Source: Mycolicibacterium hippocampi (GTDB lineage Bacteria; Actinomycetota; Actinomycetes; Mycobacteriales; Mycobacteriaceae). From it: DNA of 64,000 nucleotides. The first letter of the stretch is position 1, and the number at the start of each line of letters is the position of its first letter. The DNA is taken from the NCBI RefSeq assembly GCF_010723735.1, contig NZ_BLLB01000002.1, positions 1,302,001 through 1,366,000 on the forward strand, written 5' to 3'. The position numbers and the translations under genes are program-made. Below the pieces are notes generated by a model. The model was not told the DNA's origin. It saw only the letters and a program-made list of their open reading frames with translations, and made no database searches. Of the stretch, positions 35,365 through 45,512 are shown piece by piece.

Positions 35365-35961
35365 ATGAACTGGCTTTCACTCACCGACGTCGAGGCGCGG
35401 GTCAACGCGCTGGAATCGCTGATGGTCGAGAAAGGTCTCGCCGAACACGAGGCGGTCGACGCCGTCGTCGCGTCGTTCGAGAACGACATGGGTCCGGTCA
35501 ACGGTGCCAAGGTGGTAGCGCGGGCATGGACGGAACCCGAGTACCGCGAATGGCTGCTGGCCGACGCGACTGCCGCTATCGCGGACATGGGCTTCACCGG
35601 GTTGCAGACCGAACACATGGTAGCCGTGGAGAACACCCCCGAGCGGCACAACATCGTCGTGTGCACGCTGTGTTCCTGCTATCCGTGGACGCTGCTCGGG
35701 ATCCCGCCGGCCTGGTTCAAGTACCCGCAATACCGGGCACGCGTGGTGAAGGAACCGCGCAGCGTGCTCGCCGAATTCGGGGTGGCCCTGCCCGATCAGG
35801 TCACGATCGATGTCTGGGACAGTAGTGCGGAGATCCGCTATCTCGTCATCCCGCAGCGCCCCGAAGGCACAGAGGCACTGACCGCCGACGAACTCGTGCC
35901 GCTGATCAGTCGCGACTCGATGGTCGGAACGGCGCTGGTGACGACAGGAACACCGGCATGA
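35365..35961 (+). CDS. nthA: Cobalt-type nitrile hydratase subunit alpha
   Basis: 198 residues. The metal site VCTLCSCYPW has Cys100, Cys103 and Cys105; Thr between the first two cysteines and Tyr after the third mark the low-spin Co(III) class, while iron enzymes have CSLCSCT. Two of these cysteines are oxidised in mature enzymes. A clear ribosome-binding site (AGAGGAGA) precedes ATG 35365. Its stop overlaps the activator start (ATGA). Confidence 0.96.
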   Translation: MNWLSLTDVEARVNALESLMVEKGLAEHEAVDAVVASFENDMGPVNGAKVVARAWTEPEYREWLLADATAAIADMGFTGLQTEHMVAVENTPERHNIVVCTLCSCYPWTLLGIPPAWFKYPQYRARVVKEPRSVLAEFGVALPDQVTIDVWDSSAEIRYLVIPQRPEGTEALTADELVPLISRDSMVGTALVTTGTPA

Positions 35962-36341
35962 CAACCTCAGTAGCGCTGGACCTTTCAGACTTCGACGCAC
36001 CTGACAGTGATGCCGCCCTGCCGCGGTCGAACGGAGAGCTGGTCTTCGACGCGCCTTGGCAAGGCCGGCTATTCGGTCTGGTCGTGCACCTGTGCCAGGC
36101 AGGAACGTTCGAATGGGACGACTTCAAGGCGCACTTGATCGCTGCCATAGAAGAGTCTGGGGTCGGCGAGACCTGCGATCCCGCAGTGTATTACCGGCAG
36201 TTTGCGGAGGCCTTCTGTCGTCTGTCGCGCGAGAAGGGGTTCTTCGCCGAGGTCGAGCTGGAGCAGAGAGCCGCCGCAGAGGCGCAACGCCTCGCACATT
36301 CCGATCACGACCACGGCCACGACGGTCACCACCACCACTGA
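35958..36341 (+). CDS. Nitrile hydratase activator/accessory protein
   Basis: 127 residues, resembling the N-terminal part of the beta subunit (VFDAPWQGRLFGLVVHLCQA, then FEWDDFKAHLIAAI). This is the usual form of the cobalt-NHase self-subunit-swapping chaperone (NhlE/P14K type). The C-terminus HSDHDHGHDGHHHH is a probable metal-loading tail. It is coupled to nthA by a 4-base overlap. Confidence 0.88.
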   Translation: MTTSVALDLSDFDAPDSDAALPRSNGELVFDAPWQGRLFGLVVHLCQAGTFEWDDFKAHLIAAIEESGVGETCDPAVYYRQFAEAFCRLSREKGFFAEVELEQRAAAEAQRLAHSDHDHGHDGHHHH

Positions 36342-36350
36342 GAGGCGAGA

Positions 36351-36887
36351 ATGTCGAAAGCCACTGCACTGTCGATCAGTGTCGGAGTGTTGGGAATGGT
36401 GTCGACGTTGATGACGGCGACGGTATGGAACCTTCCGGTCTGGGTGCTGTTTCTGGCCTGGGCATCGTTCTTCTTCGTCGGGTCGGGCACGTCCGGCCTG
36501 GCGAAGTCGGTGGCGTGCAACTGGGCGGGTATCGCGATCGCGACCTGCACGCTGCTAGCGGTCCAAAACGCCACGGGCGCCCTGTGGTTGTCGATCGCAG
36601 TCGGGCTGGGAAGCTTTGCAATGGTTCAGGCTTCACGCCTGGCGTGGATATCGGCGACGCCGGCGATCGTGTTCGGCTTCGCTATGACCGTAGGTACCAT
36701 CGCCGCTACAGGCCATTCCATCACCGAGACCGGGGTGTCCAACCCAGCGCTCATCGCGGCGGTAACGGCTTTGGTGGGTGCGTTGTTCGGTGTGGTGTCC
36801 GAGTATGGCGCGACCCTACTCTGTCGGGTCCCGTTGCGCCGTAGTGTCACTGATTCGATGCAGCACGCGCGACAGCCGTTGGGGTAA
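36351..36887 (+). CDS. DUF1097-type membrane protein
   Basis: 178 residues, about six helices (ALSISVGVLGMVSTLMTATV, VWVLFLAWASFFFVG, and further). The sequence looks like DUF1097, a family without an assigned function. It starts 9 bases after the activator gene. Its place in a nitrile/amide operon suggests uptake of nitrile or amide, or export of product; this is inference only. Confidence 0.7.
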   Translation: MSKATALSISVGVLGMVSTLMTATVWNLPVWVLFLAWASFFFVGSGTSGLAKSVACNWAGIAIATCTLLAVQNATGALWLSIAVGLGSFAMVQASRLAWISATPAIVFGFAMTVGTIAATGHSITETGVSNPALIAAVTALVGALFGVVSEYGATLLCRVPLRRSVTDSMQHARQPLG

Positions 36888-36944
36888 TGTCGCTATGAAG
36901 ACGATCTCGGACCGAGGAATGAATCGATCTCTGCGAGGAGCACA

Positions 36945-37376
36945 TTGACGATCGCGACTGGCTTCGACAGCGTGTCGGAAGTCTTCTTCCGCGCCGAGCG
37001 TCGCTGGACTGACGCATTGTGCCGCGGCCTGCTCGACAGCGACGTCACCACCATCGAGGGATGGCGGCTACTCGGTGCCCTTCGCGGCGGTGATGGGCTG
37101 ACCATGAGCGACATCTCGTCGGCGATGTCGATCCCGCCGCCCACGCTGACCAGGATCGTCGACAAGTTGGTCGACGGCGGATTCGTACTACGGCGAGTCG
37201 ACGCCGCCGATCGGCGGCGTGTGCTGATCTACCTGTCGGCGCGTGGTAAGACCAAGCTGCGCAAGCTCGCCAGGCAGGAAACTCTGCTCAAGACGGCGCT
37301 CGCCGACGAGCTGGGCGAAGATGCCGCGGTGGCGTTCATCCGCGCGCTTGCTCGCATCGGGGACTCCACGTTGTAG
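36945..37376 (+). CDS. MarR family regulator (NhhD-like position)
   Basis: 143 residues from TTG 36945, with GAGGAG just upstream; no in-frame ATG is available. The winged helix is LTMSDISSAMSIPPPTLTRI with VDKLVDGGFVLRRVDAADRR. In Rhodococcus rhodochrous J1 a MarR-like protein (NhhD) and an AmiC-like protein (NhhC) are both required for amide induction of cobalt nitrile hydratase. The same pair stands here in tandem. Confidence 0.85.
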   Translation: MTIATGFDSVSEVFFRAERRWTDALCRGLLDSDVTTIEGWRLLGALRGGDGLTMSDISSAMSIPPPTLTRIVDKLVDGGFVLRRVDAADRRRVLIYLSARGKTKLRKLARQETLLKTALADELGEDAAVAFIRALARIGDSTL

Positions 37377-37499
37377 GTGCGTTGTTAGTACCGGTTCGCA
37401 ACTTTTCAACCATCGAACAGATGGGAAACGTGGCGGTAACGCGACAGGTCGATGATGGGCCACAAGCGACCCGAGACTGGAAGTGGACGGAGCGGGACG

Positions 37500-38558
37500 G
37501 TGAATCTGACACTGAACATCGCCCTGGTGATTCCCCGCAGTGGGTCGGCGGGAATTTACGGCCCCTCCTGCGAAGCGTGCGCCGAGCTTGCGGTTGCGGA
37601 GGCGAATGCTCACTACGGGGTCCTCGGCCGAGAGATGCGCCTCATCCCGGTGGACGGAAGCCGGCCGCCATCAGTGGTAGCCGCGGAGATCGCCCGACTG
37701 GTCGAAAGTGGCGCGATCGACGCAGTCACCGGCTGGCACATCTCGCCCGTGCGGCAAGCCATTGCCCAGGTGACCGCAGGCCGTGTGCCCTACGTGTACG
37801 GGCCCCTGTACGAGGGCGGTGAGCACACGGCGGGTGTGTTCCTCACGGGCGAGACGCCGTCACGTCAGCTGTTACCCGCAATGGACTGGATGACGTCTGA
37901 GTACGGCATCGACCGGTGGATCGTGATCGGCAACGACTACATCTTTCCGCGCGGCACCGGTCTCGCGGCGGCCAGGCATGCCAGGGCGCAGGGCTCCCCG
38001 CTGGTCGGTCAGCTGTATGTGCCGCTGGGGACCGAGGATTTCACCGAGGCCATTCGACAGGTCGAGACCAGGGAGGCCACCGGGGTCGTGGTGCTTCTCG
38101 TCGGTGGCGACGGTGTTGCGTTCAACCGGCAGTTCGCCGCCACCGGGATGGACACTGCGATACCCCGCCTGAGCCCGCACGTCGAGGAGAACATGCTGAT
38201 GGCCAGCGGAAGCCGGGCCAACACGGGATTATTCTCGGCTGCAGGGTATTTCGAGGCGCTCAATACCACCGCGAGTATGGAATTCGCGGCGCGCTACTAC
38301 TCCCGGTTCGGGCAGGGCGCTCCCGCTCTCAATAGCATCGGCGAATCTTGCTACGAGGCTCTTGCTCTGCTGATTGCGCTCGCGTCGCGGGCTCGTTCAC
38401 TGAGCGTTGACGCGCTGACCCTCGCAGCCGAGGATCTGAGGTACGTCAGTCCGCGGGGTGAGGTCACCATGCGGGGCAATCAGATGAGCCAGGACGTCTA
38501 CGTCGCGGAAGCTGTAGACCTGGACTTCCAAGTGCGGGCTCGAATTTCCGCCGCCTGA
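37500..38558 (+). CDS. AmiC-like cytosolic amide-binding regulator (NhhC-like)
   Basis: 352 residues from GTG 37500 (VNLTLNIALVIPRSG), chosen for the GGAG upstream and because the fold begins here; an ATG at 37452 would add 16 residues. It is a type I periplasmic-binding fold without a signal peptide. IGNDYIFPRGTG matches the AmiC motif IGSDYIYPR; HISPVRQAI and YGPLYEGGEHT line the ligand site. In Pseudomonas AmiC senses amides for the amidase operon. Here it should sense the amide product and work with the MarR protein. Confidence 0.85.
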   Translation: MNLTLNIALVIPRSGSAGIYGPSCEACAELAVAEANAHYGVLGREMRLIPVDGSRPPSVVAAEIARLVESGAIDAVTGWHISPVRQAIAQVTAGRVPYVYGPLYEGGEHTAGVFLTGETPSRQLLPAMDWMTSEYGIDRWIVIGNDYIFPRGTGLAAARHARAQGSPLVGQLYVPLGTEDFTEAIRQVETREATGVVVLLVGGDGVAFNRQFAATGMDTAIPRLSPHVEENMLMASGSRANTGLFSAAGYFEALNTTASMEFAARYYSRFGQGAPALNSIGESCYEALALLIALASRARSLSVDALTLAAEDLRYVSPRGEVTMRGNQMSQDVYVAEAVDLDFQVRARISAA

Positions 38559-38872
38559 TCCACCCTTCGAACTGGTTCGGCCAGGTTGTGACAAATGGCG
38601 GTCCGAGCGAATGGCGGCCCAGGTACTCGTTGCGGAGTCGACCGTCCTCGGACGTCTCGGTGGTGCAGAACGAAGAGGTGGTCAGATCGACGACGGTCCG
38701 CCGCGCTCGGCCTCGGGTCGAACGCCGCCACGGCGGCATCTCGTGCACGAAGAACTTCTGCGCCAATTCGAAGTCACCGCGTCGGACTCGGACAGCGACG
38801 CTAGCCCGGGCCGAAGCCGCTGGACGTGACGGTCGCGGCCGTGTCAGCGACAAGGATTCCAAAAAAGTTAAA

Positions 38873-38893
38873 GTTGAGCGGAACAGACTCAAC
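38873..38893. promoter_or_regulatory. HspR operator (HAIR) of clpB
   Basis: GTTGAGC-N7-ACTCAAC, 11 of 14 HAIR consensus bases with exact spacing, 78 bases before clpB. clpB is an HspR target in mycobacteria. Confidence 0.8.
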
Positions 38894-38905
38894 CTTGACG
38901 ACGTT
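38880..38905 (+). promoter_or_regulatory. SigH-type clpB promoter overlapping the HAIR site
   Basis: GGAACA (38880-38885), 16 bases, CGTT (38902-38905). The -35 element lies inside the 7-base spacer of the HAIR operator, so HspR and sigma factor binding should be mutually exclusive. The element spacing equals that upstream of dnaK. Confidence 0.7.
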
Positions 38906-38970
38906 GGTCAAGGGGACAAGCATTCGAAGGGGCCGTTCTGCGGCCCACTGCACATGGAAGGGGAGGTGTC

Positions 38971-41517
<2,547 letters not shown>

Positions 41518-41524
41518 CGCCCGA

Positions 41525-41561
41525 CCCCCGCCGGAACGGTATTCCAGCAGGCGTCCACCCG
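41525..41561. repeat. Left half of IS-split palindromic repeat
   Basis: Arm 41525-41545 (with GGAACGGTATTCC) plus 16 loop bases up to the IS end; the last three bases CCG are the target duplication. It matches the element at 25294-25362. Confidence 0.75.
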
Positions 41562-42842
41562 GGCAATGTCAACCGGTTAGTGCAACATTTAGGCGGCTTG
41601 GCTAAGAAGTGCGTTGAGTCGTTGGCCGGGTGTGTCGAGGTCGAGGGTGGGCCGTGGCCGGGTGTTGAGTTTGTCGGCGATACGTCTGAGGTCGGCTTTG
41701 GTGTAGCCGCTCAGATCGCTGCCCTTTTCGAACCAGAACCTCAATAACCGGTTGGTGTTTTCGTTGGTGCCGCGCTGCCACGGTGAGTGCGGGTTGCAGA
41801 AGTACACCGGGGTGCCCAGGGCCATCTTGATGTGCTGCCAGTTCGCCATCTCGCTGCCGCGGTCCCAGGTGATCGATCGGCGCAGGTGATCGGGCAGTTC
41901 GGCCATCGCCTCGATCATCGCCGCAGCCACGGTCTCGGCGGTGTGGTCGCCGGGCAGATGCAACAAGATGGTGAACCGGGTGCTGCGCTCGACCAGGGTG
42001 CCGATCGCGCTGCGGTTGCCCGAGCCCATGATCAGATCGCCTTCCCAATGCCCGGGTACGGCACGATCGCCGGCTTCAGCGGGGCGATCGCTGATAGTGA
42101 AGATTTCCCCAGGGGTGTAGACACCGCTGCGGCCGGGGTGCCCACGGGGTTTGCGTGTGGAGCGTTTCGTCGACAGGCATTTGTGCAGATCAGCACGTAA
42201 CTGACCACGAGTCTGAACATAGAGGCTCTGGTAGAGGGTCTCGTGGCTCATCTGCATCAGCTTGTCATCGGCAAAGTCACACGCCAACATCTGCGAGATC
42301 AGCCTCGGGCTCCAGCCGTCGTCCATCCAGGCTTCGATCATCGAACACAGCCGGTGATCGCTGAGCTTGAAATTCTTCGGGCGGCGGGCGTTGTCGGTGG
42401 CCCGGGCCTGGGCCATCAAGGCGTGGTAATCGCCGTTGGGCAGGCTGTTTCGCCGCACTTCGCGCCAGATCACCGATCGGTCGCGCTTGAGCCGGCGACC
42501 GATCTCGGCGAAACTGAGACCGGCCTGCAGGCCGCGGTCGATCTCAAAGCGTTCAGCGAAGCTCAGCCGATGTCCGCGCCCACCAGCACGTGTCAGATCT
42601 CCCGCGTAGGCCAGTCCACCCAGGCCGTCGCCGCCTATCCGTAATTTCATGCCCCCAGCCTGGCGCCACCACAACCAGCCGGTACGTCGCGACACGCTCA
42701 CCCGCAACGACGCCTCAGTCGTGGTCATCCCGCCACAGACCAGATCGAAGAACTCCCGCTTGACTACCCACGGCACCGGAAACCCTGACGGCATAGCAAC
42801 CCCTCAAATCACTGGATGTTGCATTGACCGTATGAATCTGCC
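41562..42842 (-). mobile_element. IS30-family insertion sequence, complete
   Basis: 1281 bp bounded by imperfect 27-bp inverted repeats (41562-41588 and 42816-42842, 19 of 27 identical, outer GGCA and inner TGCAACAT conserved). It is flanked by the 3-bp direct repeat CCG (41559-41561 and 42843-42845), as expected for IS30 elements. The transposase stop codon abuts the left repeat. Removing the element and one CCG restores a palindromic repeat of the same core length as that after hspR. The ends appear intact and the single reading frame is open, so it may still be mobile. Confidence 0.82.
41589..42794 (-). CDS. IS30-family transposase
   Basis: 401 residues. N-terminal helix-turn-helix domains include RLSFAERFEIDRGLQAGLSF with AEIGRRLKRDRSVIWREV. 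The DDE core consists of HWEGDLIMG, TWDRGSEM and GTNENTNRLLR; the second Asp and the Glu are 33 residues apart, the IS30 D-x33-E spacing. It is full length, without frameshift. Confidence 0.95.
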   Translation of the reverse strand: MPSGFPVPWVVKREFFDLVCGGMTTTEASLRVSVSRRTGWLWWRQAGGMKLRIGGDGLGGLAYAGDLTRAGGRGHRLSFAERFEIDRGLQAGLSFAEIGRRLKRDRSVIWREVRRNSLPNGDYHALMAQARATDNARRPKNFKLSDHRLCSMIEAWMDDGWSPRLISQMLACDFADDKLMQMSHETLYQSLYVQTRGQLRADLHKCLSTKRSTRKPRGHPGRSGVYTPGEIFTISDRPAEAGDRAVPGHWEGDLIMGSGNRSAIGTLVERSTRFTILLHLPGDHTAETVAAAMIEAMAELPDHLRRSITWDRGSEMANWQHIKMALGTPVYFCNPHSPWQRGTNENTNRLLRFWFEKGSDLSGYTKADLRRIADKLNTRPRPTLDLDTPGQRLNALLSQAA

Positions 42843-42878
42843 CCGGATTTGACCTGCCGGAATACCGTTCCGCGGGGG
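42843..42878. repeat. Right half of IS-split palindromic repeat
   Basis: CCG target duplication, loop GATTTGACCTGCC, then arm 42859-42878 complementary to 41525-41545 except for one missing G. Confidence 0.75.
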
Positions 42879-42952
42879 TGTGACGGCTGAGATTGGGATT
42901 GTGATCCGTTCGAGTTCGGGATTCGTCGCCCAGAGCGGATACTCTTGAGCCA

Positions 42953-43813
42953 ATGGTTCCGCTCTGGTTCACGCTGTCTGCACTCTGCTTCGTGGGTGCG
43001 GCCGTGTTGTTGTATGTCGACCTCGACCGACGTCGAGGTCTCGGCCGACGCCGCAAGTCGTGGGCCAAGTCGCACGGATTCGACTACGAGCACGAGTCCA
43101 CCGACATCCTCAAGCGCTGGAAGCGTGGGGTGATGTCCACCGTCGGCGACGTCAGTGCCCGCAATGTGGTTCTCGGCCAGATCCGCGGCGAGGCGGTCTT
43201 CATCTTCGATCTCGAAGACGTCGCCACGGTCATCGCGCTGCACCGCAAGGTCGGCACCAACGTCGTCGTCGACATGCGTCTCAAGGGCATCAAGGAACCA
43301 CGCGAGAGCGACATCTGGCTGCTCGGCGCCATCGGACCGCGAATGGTGTACTCCACCAACCTCGACGCCGCCCGCCGTGCCTGCGACCGCAGGATGGTCA
43401 CGTTCGCCCACACCGCGCCCGATTGCGCCGAGATCATGTGGAACGAACAGAACTGGACGCTCGTCAGCATGCCGATCACCAGCACCCGTGCCCAATGGGA
43501 CGAGGGGCTGCGCACGGTGCGCCAGTTCAACGACCTGCTGCGGGTGCTGCCACCGCTTCCTTCGGCCTCCGCGGGCCAGCCGGTCGCCCGCCGCAGCGGA
43601 TCGCCGAGCCGCCCGCTCACGCCCTCCCCTGCGGGACGGTCTGAGTTGGCGCCCGGTATGAAAGACCAACCACCCGGGCGCGCCGACGTCGGTCGTTACG
43701 CCACCCGACCCGAACCCGGCAGGTTCGAGGCCGGTTCGGGCCGGCCCGAGCCGGTCCGTCGTACCCCTCCACCGGCCCGCAACGGTCGGCAGTCGCCGAA
43801 CTATCAGCGGTAA
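42953..43813 (+). CDS. ttfA: Trehalose monomycolate transport factor TtfA (Rv0383c ortholog)
   Basis: 286 residues. An N-terminal membrane anchor (MVPLWFTLSALCFVGAAVLLYV), a conserved globular domain (about 35-200, with RRKSWAKSHGFDYEHESTDI) and a disordered Pro/Arg-rich tail. Rv0383c/MSMEG_0736 is the MmpL3 partner needed for mycolic acid transport. It lies next to clpB as in M. tuberculosis, with the IS element now between them. Confidence 0.9.
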   Translation: MVPLWFTLSALCFVGAAVLLYVDLDRRRGLGRRRKSWAKSHGFDYEHESTDILKRWKRGVMSTVGDVSARNVVLGQIRGEAVFIFDLEDVATVIALHRKVGTNVVVDMRLKGIKEPRESDIWLLGAIGPRMVYSTNLDAARRACDRRMVTFAHTAPDCAEIMWNEQNWTLVSMPITSTRAQWDEGLRTVRQFNDLLRVLPPLPSASAGQPVARRSGSPSRPLTPSPAGRSELAPGMKDQPPGRADVGRYATRPEPGRFEAGSGRPEPVRRTPPPARNGRQSPNYQR

Positions 43814-43826
43814 GTATCCTCTGGGG

Positions 43827-44603
43827 ATGCCTCGCCCCGTCGCTCTGATCACCGGGCCGACGTCCGGTCTGGGTGAAGGATTCGCCCGCCGCTACGCAGT
43901 CGATGGCTACGACCTCGTGCTCGTTGCCCGTGACGTCGCCCGGCTCGAACGTCTCGCCGCCGAGTTGCATGACGAGGCAGGCGCTCAGGTGGAGGTGCTT
44001 CCCGCCGACCTGTCGGCCGCCGCCGACCGGGAGCGTGTCGCCGAGCGGCTGCGCGCCGGCGTCCGCGTCCTGGTGAACAACGCAGGGTTCGGCACGGCCG
44101 GCGAGTTCTGGTCCGCCGATCTCGAGGTGCTGCAGCGTCAGCTCGACGTCAACGTCACCGCGGTCATGCAACTCACCCACGCCGCGTTGCCGTCGATGCT
44201 GGCCGCAGGCGAGGGCACCGTGCTCAACGTGGCCAGCGTGGCCGGGCTGCTGCCCGGGCGCGGCTCCACCTACTCGGCATCCAAGGCTTGGGTGGTCTCG
44301 TTCTCCGAGGGCCTGGCCAACGGGCTCACCGGAACCGGGGTGGGGGTGCACGCACTGTGCCCGGGGTTCGTCCACACCGAGTTCCATGCGCGCGCCGACA
44401 TCGACATGGCCGGCACTCCGTCCTTCCTGTGGCTCGAGGTCGACGACGTGGTCCGAGAGACGATGGCCGACCTCGCCAAGGGCAAAATAGTGATCATTCC
44501 CGGCCTGCAGTACAAGGCGCTGACCACCGGCGGCCGGATGATCCCCCGAAACGTGGTGCGCGCCTTGACCAAAGTGGTGGGCAAGGGCCGTGACCGAACC
44601 TGA
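43827..44603 (+). CDS. Short-chain dehydrogenase/reductase
   Basis: 258 residues. Rossmann motif TGPTSGLGEG (9-18), NNAGFG, catalytic Ser in NVASVAG and YSASK (Tyr/Lys). The C-terminal LCPGFVHTEFH is classical. The substrate is unknown. It starts 13 bases after ttfA and sits where M. tuberculosis has pyrE (Rv0382c). Confidence 0.88.
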   Translation: MPRPVALITGPTSGLGEGFARRYAVDGYDLVLVARDVARLERLAAELHDEAGAQVEVLPADLSAAADRERVAERLRAGVRVLVNNAGFGTAGEFWSADLEVLQRQLDVNVTAVMQLTHAALPSMLAAGEGTVLNVASVAGLLPGRGSTYSASKAWVVSFSEGLANGLTGTGVGVHALCPGFVHTEFHARADIDMAGTPSFLWLEVDDVVRETMADLAKGKIVIIPGLQYKALTTGGRMIPRNVVRALTKVVGKGRDRT

Positions 44604-44609
44604 GACCAC

Positions 44610-45512
44610 GTGCGGGTAATCGCGATCCTGGTGGCGATCGTTCTCGCCGCCACGTCCTGCTCGGGATCAGCCGACCGAACCGACGTGTACTCCGCCGCAA
44701 CGGCTTCGATGGGTGAATCGCTGGCGATCCTCGGCTGGAACATGTCGGTGGCCAACCTGAGGTTCGACGCCGACTACGTGCTGGTCGACGTGGACGCGTC
44801 GCCGTCGCAGGAGAACGGGCAGCATGCCGATCCGCAGGAGATCAGGTTCGGACTCTACGGAGCGCTGGCGCACCCGATCGAGGCCTCTGGCATCGGTGGC
44901 TGTGAGGACGTGACAAGCCTTGACATCCAACCGTTGTCGGCGCCCACGCCGGACCGGCTTACCGGCACCGTGTGCATGGGTCCGTTGCGGGACCAGTCCC
45001 AGGTGCGCGGGGTGTACGTCTACTCACCGCGCGACCGCATCGCCGGCACCACGGCGTCCTATCCCGCGGCGTTCCCCGTCGGGGTGATGCCCACCAACGA
45101 GAACGACACGGGACTGACGGTCCGGACGACCAGCGTGGATGCCTTCCGTGCGGACGGGGCGAAACTCGACCCCGCGGCCCTCGGCGATCCGACTGCGTTC
45201 ACCGGCAACGGTTACATGCTGTTGGGACTCGAGATCAACGGCCTGGCAGCACGTTACCGCGACGATTCGGCGGAGCGCGGCGGACCGATGATGGTGTTGG
45301 CCGCCCCGACGCTTCCGGGTAGGGGGCTGAGTCATGCGTGCAGCGTGTACGGGTCCTCGGTGCTCGTGCTGCCCGAGGCGTCGCGGGAGGCGGTGCAGAT
45401 CCGCGCCTCGCTGTGCACCCAGGGCGAGATCAACGAGGCGCTGCTCTACCCTACGGTGTCGCTGACCGGCACCCATGCGGCGCTGTGGACGGTCGAGCCG
45501 AAGGATGACTGA
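44610..45512 (+). CDS. Probable lipoprotein (Rv0381c-like)
   Basis: 300 residues from GTG 44610. The signal RVIAILVAIVLAATSC resembles a lipoprotein signal, with an unusual lipobox (ATSC rather than L-x-x-C). The mature part has no recognised domain, with two cysteine pairs. It is 6 bases after the SDR stop and overlaps the methyltransferase start by 8 bases. Position matches Rv0381c; the function is unknown. Confidence 0.75.
   Translation: MRVIAILVAIVLAATSCSGSADRTDVYSAATASMGESLAILGWNMSVANLRFDADYVLVDVDASPSQENGQHADPQEIRFGLYGALAHPIEASGIGGCEDVTSLDIQPLSAPTPDRLTGTVCMGPLRDQSQVRGVYVYSPRDRIAGTTASYPAAFPVGVMPTNENDTGLTVRTTSVDAFRADGAKLDPAALGDPTAFTGNGYMLLGLEINGLAARYRDDSAERGGPMMVLAAPTLPGRGLSHACSVYGSSVLVLPEASREAVQIRASLCTQGEINEALLYPTVSLTGTHAALWTVEPKDD

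Larger units (their letters stand above)
38559..38970 (+). other. 412-base region before clpB without a confident gene
   Basis: The last 100 bases hold the clpB HAIR site and promoter. Upstream (about 38590-38860) only short, compositionally odd frames are found. A minus-strand frame (38464-38892) contains a protein-like stretch (FELAQKFFVHEMPPWRRSTR) and could be a decayed gene, but it overlaps the AmiC-like 3' end and has no recognisable family. Confidence 0.4.

Noticed and set aside
35660..35680. Iron-type nitrile hydratase
   Set aside because: The metal motif is CTLCSCY, the cobalt form, and beta precedes alpha.
38464..38892. Minus-strand 142-codon frame before clpB
   Set aside because: Part of it looks protein-like, but it overlaps the AmiC-like gene, covers the clpB control region and matches nothing recognisable.
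41547..42857. IS boundaries at the GCAGG/CCTGC pairs
   Set aside because: These belong to the split palindrome stem; ends at 41562 and 42842 give 27-bp repeats and a matching CCG duplication, and reconstruct the target.
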